DNA from: CAZCTC01 sp964501335
GTDB taxonomy: Bacteria; Chloroflexota; Anaerolineae; B4-G1; SLSP01
NCBI GenBank assembly: GCA_964501335.1
Contig: CAZCTC010000021.1
Location: 39,915-103,914, forward strand
DNA: 64,000 nt
Reading direction: 5' to 3'
In this document: positions 51,637-57,461 of the stretch, in pieces
Layout of the letters: the number at the start of each line of letters is the position of its first letter
Numbering within the stretch: the first letter of the stretch is position 1
Translations under genes and position numbers: made by a program
The notes under the pieces: generated by a model
What the model saw: only the letters and a program-made list of their open reading frames with translations
What the model was told of the DNA's origin: nothing
Databases searched by the model: none

Positions 51637-51959
51637 AACCGTTGCGTGGCAAGGTAGGCCGCCATTTCGAGGATCAGCTCGGTGGAGTAAAGCAGATCGA
51701 GAGCGGCTTCCGGCGCTTTTGTCCAGCACCAACAGGTCGCGGTTTCCAAAAGCTGGCCGCCCAGGGCTGGTTGCCGGCATTCTTCCTGAATAGCGGTTTC
51801 TTCTTCGAGGCTGAGATCGTGAAGCAGGCATTGGACATAGCGTCCAGGGGCGCCGGCGGGACCCAGACAGAGCAGGGTCACTTCCAGCTTGCGGAATTTC
51901 CGATAGAACACCAGTTGGGTGACGGTTATCTCCCCGTCGAGATTCAGGATTGTGTCCAT
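51588..51959 (-). CDS. Hypothetical protein whose 3' end is a palindromic repeat
   Basis: A 123-residue protein from ATG 51959. The core has KFRKLEVTLLCLGPAGAPGR, LLHDLSLEEETAIQEECRQP and LETATCWCWTKAPEAALDLL. The last about 17 residues (LPGISSQASLMSPLQG) are encoded by the palindromic repeat at 51517-51636, so the original C-terminus was probably replaced. Family not recognised. Confidence 0.6.
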   Translation of the reverse strand: MDTILNLDGEITVTQLVFYRKFRKLEVTLLCLGPAGAPGRYVQCLLHDLSLEEETAIQEECRQPALGGQLLETATCWCWTKAPEAALDLLYSTELILEMAAYLATQRLPGISSQASLMSPLQG

Positions 51960-51970
51960 CGGGCGTTCCG

Positions 51971-52459
51971 TTATGCCTCTTCGATCTCGTCGAAGCCCTC
52001 CTCCACGGTCTGCGGCCCATCGCCTTTGAAAAGGCTGTGCCGGCGAGGGCGCGGCAGGGAGGCCGTCTGCAAGTGCAACTGGTCCACCGCTTCCTCGAAA
52101 AGCCAGGGCGCGAGGGCCATGGTTTGCATTTCGCGGATGGCGGAGCGCAGCGCGGAGATCCGGGTTTCCCAGCCGGCGATTTTGGCGTCGAGGAACAGCA
52201 GATCGTTGTGGCGGGAGATCACCGATTCCTGCTGATAGGCCCAGGTTTCATCGTCGGCCAGCAGGGCGGCGATGGCGACGGCGCGCTGTTGCTCGTTGGA
52301 GCCCAGCGTTTTCCAATCGACGACGCTCAGCAGCTCGACGCGGCGCTGTTCCAACTGGCGTTCCTGGGATTCCAGCGAGGCCTTGAGGGCGGCGCGTTCC
52401 ACGTACATGCCGGAGACTTCGGCACAGAGGACGATCAGGTTTTCACGATAGGTTTCCAT
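51971..52459 (-). CDS. Coiled-coil hypothetical protein
   Basis: A 162-residue protein from ATG 52459. Residues 10-115 are helical, Leu/Glu/Arg-rich with heptad spacing (ERAALKASLESQERQLEQRR, RISALRSAIREMQTMALAPW), followed by a basic then acidic tail (RPRRHSLF, EEGFDEIEEA). Length and layout resemble phage or plasmid structural adaptor proteins, but no family is identified. The leader motif at 52484-52534 lies upstream. Confidence 0.6.
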   Translation of the reverse strand: METYRENLIVLCAEVSGMYVERAALKASLESQERQLEQRRVELLSVVDWKTLGSNEQQRAVAIAALLADDETWAYQQESVISRHNDLLFLDAKIAGWETRISALRSAIREMQTMALAPWLFEEAVDQLHLQTASLPRPRRHSLFKGDGPQTVEEGFDEIEEA

Positions 52460-52483
52460 TTTTCTCCTCGAATTTGGGGTCGA

Positions 52484-52534
52484 GGGAAGCCCGGCATTTC
52501 TCCCGTGGGGGAGAGCACGGAGCTTCCCCCAAAG
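52484..52534 (-). ncRNA. Pseudoknot-capable leader motif, copy 6
   Basis: On the - strand the outer stem GGGAAGC/GCTTCCC (near 52484-52490 and 52521-52527) encloses TCTCCC/GGGAGA around 52498-52512, and GGGGGA just upstream (52526-52531) can pair with TCCCCC in the loop. Confidence 0.45.
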
Positions 52535-52549
52535 GAATCAACAAAAATA

Positions 52550-53080
52550 TCAGAAGGGCAACGGGTCCAGACTGCCGTCCTGGGGCAGTTCCCAGATCCA
52601 AACGGTGTTGGGCAGGGGCTCCAGGAGCGGCTGAATTTCATAACGGGGCAGATCGTCGGCCCCGGGATAGTTCAGGTGAATGCGGACCTGCGGTTGCTCC
52701 TGGCAGAACTCTACCAGCCGGCTTACGCTGTATTGGATGATCTCCAGATTGGGCGCATCGGTGAAGCGGAACCGGTTTTGGAACAATCCCAGGCGCTTAC
52801 GCGGCCAGCGGTCGGAAATGATGAGGTTATAGGCTGGGGTTTCGAGGTAATAGAGAACGTTGTACTCGGAGATGCTTTCTTCATTGATGGTATAGACGCA
52901 GACGGCATCCCCGAACGGCACTTCGATCCCCGGCCAGCGGGTGCGGACCTGTCGCAGAATGCCGCGTTCCATGACCAGATGGCCTTGAAAATCCAGCATA
53001 GCGTGGGCCGTAATCAAGGTCAGGCCGGCCAGCCGGAGGGATTCCTCAGCCAACATATCGCCTTCAATGTAGATGGGCAT
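52550..53080 (-). CDS. Degenerate macro-domain-like protein
   Basis: A 176-residue protein from ATG 53080 (AAGGAG 7 nt before it). Segments in macro (Poa1p/Appr-1"-p processing) order: LITAHAMLDFQGHLVMERGI, QVRTRWPGI, FRFTDAPNLEIIQYSVSRLV, and LNYPGADDLPRYEIQPLLEP, IWIWE-like strand. In active macro domains the second position of the first motif is Asn and the loop near the end is GcGnGG; here these are altered (AHAML, PGADD). It may bind ADP-ribose-like ligands weakly or have lost catalysis. Possible role: counter ADP-ribosylation defence or toxins; inference. Confidence 0.6.
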   Translation of the reverse strand: MPIYIEGDMLAEESLRLAGLTLITAHAMLDFQGHLVMERGILRQVRTRWPGIEVPFGDAVCVYTINEESISEYNVLYYLETPAYNLIISDRWPRKRLGLFQNRFRFTDAPNLEIIQYSVSRLVEFCQEQPQVRIHLNYPGADDLPRYEIQPLLEPLPNTVWIWELPQDGSLDPLPF

Positions 53081-53091
53081 GCTCGGGCTCC

Positions 53092-53394
53092 TTAAAACGG
53101 GGGATGAAACGAAGCCGGTTGCCCGGTTTCGGGATCGACCAGGCCGCTTTTGAGGACGGCGACGAGGTGTTTGCAAAGCGGGATGCGCCGATAGACGAAA
53201 TCGGGGCAGTCGCAGGTCCAGAGATCGAGGGCTTCGTAGTATTGCACGGCGCGATCGCCGACGCGAAAGGTGCCGGGGAGGGATTCCTCGACCTTCAGAT
53301 CGACGGCGCGATCGGCGCGCTCCAACAGTTCCAGGCCGCGGATCATGCCGGCCGCCTGGTTGGTCAAACCGACTGCATGTAGATTGGTTGCCAT
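53092..53394 (-). CDS. SWIM zinc-finger protein
   Basis: A 100-residue protein with the pattern CDCPDFVYRRIPLCKHLVAV, a SWIM finger (CxCxnCxH). Before it is a short beta-rich part (VGDRAVQYYEALDLWT). SWIM domains bind DNA or proteins and appear in mobile elements with helicases. It stands next to the macro-like gene (53080 start, 12 bp apart) and has the pseudoknot-type leader at 53413-53454 upstream. Confidence 0.85.
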   Translation of the reverse strand: MATNLHAVGLTNQAAGMIRGLELLERADRAVDLKVEESLPGTFRVGDRAVQYYEALDLWTCDCPDFVYRRIPLCKHLVAVLKSGLVDPETGQPASFHPPF

Positions 53395-53412
53395 AGGGCC
53401 TCCTTAATGATT

Positions 53413-53454
53413 GGAGGCGCAGTTCCCCGATGGGGACATGCGCCCCGGCGGGGA
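53413..53454 (-). ncRNA. Pseudoknot-capable leader motif, copy 7
   Basis: On the - strand the outer stem GGCGCA/TGCGCC encloses TCCCC-ATC-GGGGA. The upstream CCCCG (53447-53452) can also pair with CGGGG of the loop. It follows an intrinsic terminator directly (53452-53486). Confidence 0.45.
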
Positions 53455-53486
53455 AAAGAAAAGAGCCTGGAGGGATTCCAGGCTCT
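53452..53486 (-). terminator. Intrinsic terminator inside the operon
   Basis: On the - strand AGAGCCTGGA, loop 5 nt, TCCAGGCTCT (10 bp), then a T-rich tail TTTCTTTTC. It would separate the gene ending at 53534 from the SWIM gene, unless read through. Confidence 0.8.
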
Positions 53487-53533
53487 GGCAGAATCGTCCG
53501 AAGACGAAGGGGCGGAACCTGGCGCTGACCAAG

Positions 53534-53791
53534 TTATCCGTGGGGCTGCGGCGTGACGGCGCGCAGCAGGGCGATGCTGAGGCCAGCGACCCCGCCGAGC
53601 CAGTTCACGGAGAGCCCGCGATTCAAGACCAGGGTGCCGACGGCGGCTACCAGGATCAGCGCGATCGCATAGAAAACCTGGCGGGGATGGGTCCGCACCA
53701 GGGCTGATAATTTCACGGCGGCCGGTTGTACCCGGGCCATGATCCGGCTACCTGAAGATTTCACGCGATTCCACAGGGTCCGCAGGTTCAT
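53534..53791 (-). CDS. Small membrane protein, two helices
   Basis: An 85-residue protein from ATG 53791 (AGGAGG 5 nt before it). The N-terminal 40 residues are basic and amphipathic; FYAIALILVAAVGTLVL and LGGVAGLSIALLRAV form two membrane helices. Similar in layout to the other small membrane proteins of the element. Function not recognised. Confidence 0.6.
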   Translation of the reverse strand: MNLRTLWNRVKSSGSRIMARVQPAAVKLSALVRTHPRQVFYAIALILVAAVGTLVLNRGLSVNWLGGVAGLSIALLRAVTPQPHG

Positions 53792-53827
53792 CTTGACCTC
53801 CTGGATCAATCTGGAAAGATTAAGGTA

Positions 53828-53854
53828 GGGGCGGCCGGACAGGCCGGGCGCCCC
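53828..53854. repeat. GGGGCG...CGCCCC dispersed palindrome
   Basis: GGGGCG (53828-53833) and CGCCCC (53849-53854) enclose CCGG words; forms a hairpin. Common type of dispersed palindrome in GC-rich environmental genomes. Confidence 0.6.
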
Positions 53855-53882
53855 TCAATGGCGAAGGGATGAGGGAGAGAAC

Positions 53883-54896
53883 CTAAAAGGGGATGGAATC
53901 CTCTTCAGGGGCCGGGGCCGGCTGGACAGCCTTGAGGGCTTTCAACGCGGCGACCGCCTGGGTGCAGGCCGGGGTTTCCCCGGCGTTGTGGCTGTTGCAC
54001 CAATCCACGGTCCCTTTCAACGCCGCCTCATCGCGGGCATCGAGCAGGGTCTGGATGGTGCCGTTGGGGTACCTGGTGCTCTTGAAGGGCAGCGAGGCCG
54101 AGTACTGGCCGGTGGTCGCGGGGGCCGGACGGGCCGGAGCGGCGGCGGGAGCCGGAGTCGAGGCGGCGGGGCGAGCTTTCGCCGGCGCTTCCTCGGTCTC
54201 ACTGATCTCTCCCTCGCCGTTAGGGCCTTTTGGGTTGTCCCAGGCCTTGCGCCAATCCTCGACCAGCGTCCAATCGACCAGGGCCAGAGCGTCATCGCCC
54301 ACATAGGCCGTGTCCAGGTCGAAGTCGGCGGATTCATCCAGGACCACGGGCGTGATCCAGGATTTCTCCCCCTGGCCTTCGAGCCGGGGCTGGCCGGCAT
54401 TGTAGACGGCGTAGAAGATGGTGGCGGGGGCCTTCTGGCCGGCTTTAGCCGTAGCCTTTTGGACCCGTTCCTTGTGCTTCTTCCAGGCATCGCTGAACGA
54501 TTTCCCGGTCATGCCGGCGAAGGTCAGGACGACCAGCAGGGACTTTTCGAGGCCCTGCACCAGGCAGAGCGCCTGCAGCTTGCTGCGGGCGCCGGGGACA
54601 TAGCCGGGGACGAAGTTCTCGTCCTTGATCCAGGCGAAGCGCGTGGCCAGCACGGCGGCCTTGACCAGGGTCGAAAAGGCCACCTGGATCTGCTCGTTGT
54701 TCTTCAGGTAGAAGCCGTGCATCCGGGCGTCGAGGGGGAAGTCGCCGGCGAGCTGCATCTGCTCATCGGGCATGGCGAAGCCGCCGCGGGGTTCGCGGGG
54801 CTCCAGCTTGGAACCGTCGTTCACCCACTGAATGAAGGGGAAGGACGCCTTATCGGTTGACTGCGGGACCTGAGTTGCACCATTTTGCCAAGACAT
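53883..54896 (-). CDS. First gene of the second element operon; unknown protein with SSB-type acidic tail
   Basis: A 337-residue protein from ATG 54896 (AAGGAGG upstream). The N-terminal 235 residues include FPLDARMHGFYLKNNEQIQV, LQALCLVQGLEKSLLVVLTF and SWITPVVLDESADFDLDTAY; not a standard OB-fold SSB. An Ala/Pro-rich linker (about 240-270) follows, then a small helical domain with two Cys, and the C-terminus PEEDSIPF. This matches the SSB C-terminal tip (acidic run plus IPF) that recruits replication proteins, and is close to DEDKIPF of the canonical SSB here. It may be a ssDNA-related processivity or recruitment factor. Confidence 0.75.
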   Translation of the reverse strand: MSWQNGATQVPQSTDKASFPFIQWVNDGSKLEPREPRGGFAMPDEQMQLAGDFPLDARMHGFYLKNNEQIQVAFSTLVKAAVLATRFAWIKDENFVPGYVPGARSKLQALCLVQGLEKSLLVVLTFAGMTGKSFSDAWKKHKERVQKATAKAGQKAPATIFYAVYNAGQPRLEGQGEKSWITPVVLDESADFDLDTAYVGDDALALVDWTLVEDWRKAWDNPKGPNGEGEISETEEAPAKARPAASTPAPAAAPARPAPATTGQYSASLPFKSTRYPNGTIQTLLDARDEAALKGTVDWCNSHNAGETPACTQAVAALKALKAVQPAPAPEEDSIPF

Positions 54897-54950
54897 TTCA
54901 AAATCCTCCTTGTGGATTCACCGAAAAATTGATTTTTGGATAAGACCATC

Positions 54951-55010
54951 AGGAGGCACACTGCTTACATTCATCCCTTTTCGGGAAGCAGTGTGTCTCC
55001 CCGAAAAGGA
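54951..55010 (-). ncRNA. Pseudoknot-capable leader motif, copy 1 (longest stem)
   Basis: On the - strand GGAGACACACTGCTT pairs with AAGCAGTGTGCCTCC (54952-54966 with 54986-55000; 15 bp with one wobble). The loop CCCGAAAAGG (54976-54985) is complementary to CCTTTTCGGG just upstream (55000-55009), giving a 10-bp pseudoknot. Confidence 0.6.
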
Positions 55011-55271
55011 ACCTTGGAAGTTTGGAAGAACGGAAGATGGAAGAGAGCGCCTTGTCGGGCCGTTCCTTCCAGTCTTCCAACTTCCAAACTTCCAATCTCA
55101 ATAGACAGCGACCGTGAGTTATCCTCACGGCTCTGCCTTTCGTCATTTGACGAACTCGATATGGAATTGTTAAGGTTCCGTCCCGCCGGGCCCGCAGGTC
55201 CGGCCAGGGTAGGGCCGTAGCCCTGAGCTGCGTTCCAGCCGGGTGAAGCGCAGGTCACGACCACGGGAAAC

Positions 55272-55332
55272 AAAAAGACCCCCTCCATGCAAAGGCCCTG
55301 AAAAGTCCAGGTGCCCTCACGCGGAGGGGGTC
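55272..55332 (-). promoter_or_regulatory. Attenuator-like terminator in the operon leader
   Basis: On the - strand GACCCCCTCC (55323-55332) pairs with GGAGGGGGTC (55277-55286) and is followed by TTTTTG. The about 36-nt interior contains further pairing options (GGGC.. with GCCC..). It lies about 75 nt after the promoter and 380 nt before the first gene. Could be a simple attenuator or ligand/protein-sensing leader. Confidence 0.75.
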
Positions 55333-55406
55333 AATGTGTATACCAGGCCCGGCGAACCGGGAAAGCGCTCAACCCGAAGGGAGCGCGTTAAGAATTGCTT
55401 GGGAAA

Positions 55407-55434
55407 ATTGTAACATAGGTAGGGGAGGAGTCAA
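55407..55434 (-). promoter_or_regulatory. Strong sigma-70 promoter of the second element operon
   Basis: On the - strand TTGACT (55429-55434), 16-bp spacer, TACAAT (55407-55412) with an extended TG just before. It drives the leftward genes from 54896 on. Confidence 0.8.
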
Positions 55435-55483
55435 GTAAAATTTTTTGTGATCATTAAATTTCGGGCTTTTTTACTCTATTTTC

Positions 55484-56338
55484 TTATTGAGGAATAATTT
55501 GATTGTTTAAAATCCTGTTTTCTATCAATTGATGAATTTCTTCTGATAACCCCATTTTTTTTACAGTTCGGGCTAACAGCCTTTTTAAATACTCTTTGTT
55601 TAATCCTCGTTGTACTCGAGCAATGTAAAATTGATAAACCTGATGCAATAAATGTTTTCCATTGATGTAAGCGTGAGCGTTTGATAACGTAGTCAGTGCG
55701 TTAATTAAGCGGGTTTCTTTTTCTCTCAAACGAGGTTCTAATTCAGCTTCAGATAACCCACTGCGGTTTGATGCCTGCATAAGTATTTCTGGACGGGAAA
55801 GGATTTCATGAGCTTCTTCAAAATGGCTAATTCCATCTTCAAGTTGCAAATAACGTTCTATGTCAATAAAAACCCAATTAGCAGCCATTAATATTGTTAA
55901 TTGTTGACACAGCTCAAGTAGTTTTCTCTCTATGCTCATAGGCGTAGGAGCTTCGCGGTTATTGCCATAATAAACTCTTAATTCTTCAGAAAGCACTACT
56001 GGTTCTAAGAGGTAATTCTCAATAGCATAGCGTTGTAAAATGAACAAATGAGATTCTTCGTTGTTTAAACTGGCTTCTATTTCTACTTCATCTCGAAAAT
56101 CACGATCGATAATTCCATAAATTGTTTTTCGTTTACTAAAAGACAGTAATTTTTCCAGAGTGTTTTTTACTACTGTGCAACCGCCCGCTGGGTGAAAATA
56201 AAGAACATTTAGTTGGTCTTGATACCATTCAGTGAAGATTTCTTCGTCAGTAGGTCCTTCGACAAGAACTATTGTTCTATTTCCGGATCTGAATAGGATA
56301 TCTTGTAATTCTTCAGGTAAAGGCTCAATTGTACGCAT
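55484..56338 (-). CDS. DUF4435 TOPRIM-like protein (PARIS AriB-like)
   Basis: A 284-residue protein. IVLVEGPTDEEIF (residues about 23-35) supplies the TOPRIM Glu, TIYGIIDRDFRDE (about 91-104) the Asp-x-Asp, as in DUF4435 proteins. In the PARIS defence system the TOPRIM effector AriB is released by the ATPase AriA when an antirestriction protein appears; AriB then cuts tRNA. Here the gene directly follows an ATPase gene (8 nt apart) as in PARIS. AT-rich codon use differs from the neighbouring GC-rich operon. Family assignment from motif and neighbour only. Confidence 0.75.
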   Translation of the reverse strand: MRTIEPLPEELQDILFRSGNRTIVLVEGPTDEEIFTEWYQDQLNVLYFHPAGGCTVVKNTLEKLLSFSKRKTIYGIIDRDFRDEVEIEASLNNEESHLFILQRYAIENYLLEPVVLSEELRVYYGNNREAPTPMSIERKLLELCQQLTILMAANWVFIDIERYLQLEDGISHFEEAHEILSRPEILMQASNRSGLSEAELEPRLREKETRLINALTTLSNAHAYINGKHLLHQVYQFYIARVQRGLNKEYLKRLLARTVKKMGLSEEIHQLIENRILNNQIIPQ

Positions 56339-56345
56339 ATATACC

Positions 56346-57422
56346 TCAAAATTCAGTTAGCAAGAGAGTGTTCTTATGGCCGAAAATCTTTACAATCTCA
56401 GGAGAATGTGTCGTGACGATTAGTTGAAAGGGGATTTCTTTTTGGATTTTTAGCAATCCTTGCGCAAGACTATGTTGAAAAGCTGGATGTAGACTATTCT
56501 CAATCTCATCAATTAGAACTAAACTATATGGAAGTAAGCGTCGTCGTAATTCTAATAGGGTGACGAGAATGCTCTGTTCTCCTGAGCTGAGTTCTGCGAG
56601 CGAGTGTTTTTTGCCGTTCCTGGTAGTTACTATAACTTCGAGCTCTTTTCGGTTAATTCCAAAGGTTTTGCCATCGAAATTTAAGTTGTTTAAGAATTGG
56701 CAAACTTGTGCGAAAGTTTCAGGTTCAGCATAATCCAACCATACTAAATAACTGTTTACTGACCCTGTAAATTTTGTGGCGGTTTTGTAGTGATAGATCC
56801 ATTGATAGGAAGTGTTTTCTCGATTAATTTGGTCTCCTTTTGTAGGAAGTATTCCACGATAATATGGAAGGTAAAGAATGGAGGGTATCAACTCTATTCT
56901 TTCACTCCCAAGGGTTTTGAGTTTGCTATAAGAAAATAATGGCAGAGATTCATCTCTTTGTGTATTGATTTGTTGCTGAATATCTATAGCAAAGGCTGTA
57001 GTATGTATTTGAGGCGGTTGTGTATAAAGACCTATATCAGCTAATTCTTTTTTTGTTGGAAGTACACCATAAGCAAGGCTAAGGGAGCGTGTATTTTCAA
57101 TGCACCAATTCAATTTAGCATATTGTGTGTTTTTAAGTAAATCTGGTACTTGATTAAGTACCTGTTCCCGTAGATATTTACTTGGCGCAGCATTGGCAAC
57201 AGGGGACCAACTTGGACGATTTAGTAATTCTGCCAATGCTATAATTAATTCCAAGACTGTGGTTTTCCCGCTGCCGTTTGCTCCTGCTAATACTGTAACG
57301 GGGCGTGGTTTGCCCTGGTCATCGCAGAAATTAATCAACGTTTCTTCTTGAAATACTTTGCATCCCTTAACTTTCAAGGATTTTAACTGAAGTTGTAAAT
57401 AAGATTCATTTTTATCAATCAT
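56346..57422 (-). CDS. AAA_15/ABC-type ATPase (PARIS AriA-like)
   Basis: A 358-residue protein from ATG 57422 (AAGGA 8 nt before it). Walker A LAGANGSGKTTVLELII (residues about 42-58), signature LAELSSGEQSILVTLLELR, Walker B YSLVLIDEIENSLHPAFQHS, H-loop VTTHSPEI. Typical of AAA_15 ABC-type ATPases that partner a TOPRIM or nuclease protein in OLD, PARIS and related defence systems. The 5' neighbour is the 757-aa nuclease-like gene, 39 nt away, which is not part of standard PARIS. Confidence 0.85.
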   Translation of the reverse strand: MIDKNESYLQLQLKSLKVKGCKVFQEETLINFCDDQGKPRPVTVLAGANGSGKTTVLELIIALAELLNRPSWSPVANAAPSKYLREQVLNQVPDLLKNTQYAKLNWCIENTRSLSLAYGVLPTKKELADIGLYTQPPQIHTTAFAIDIQQQINTQRDESLPLFSYSKLKTLGSERIELIPSILYLPYYRGILPTKGDQINRENTSYQWIYHYKTATKFTGSVNSYLVWLDYAEPETFAQVCQFLNNLNFDGKTFGINRKELEVIVTTRNGKKHSLAELSSGEQSILVTLLELRRRLLPYSLVLIDEIENSLHPAFQHSLAQGLLKIQKEIPFQLIVTTHSPEIVKIFGHKNTLLLTEF

Positions 57423-57461
57423 TGTTATTTCCTTAATAAATTTAAGCAAGTAATGGCTGGA

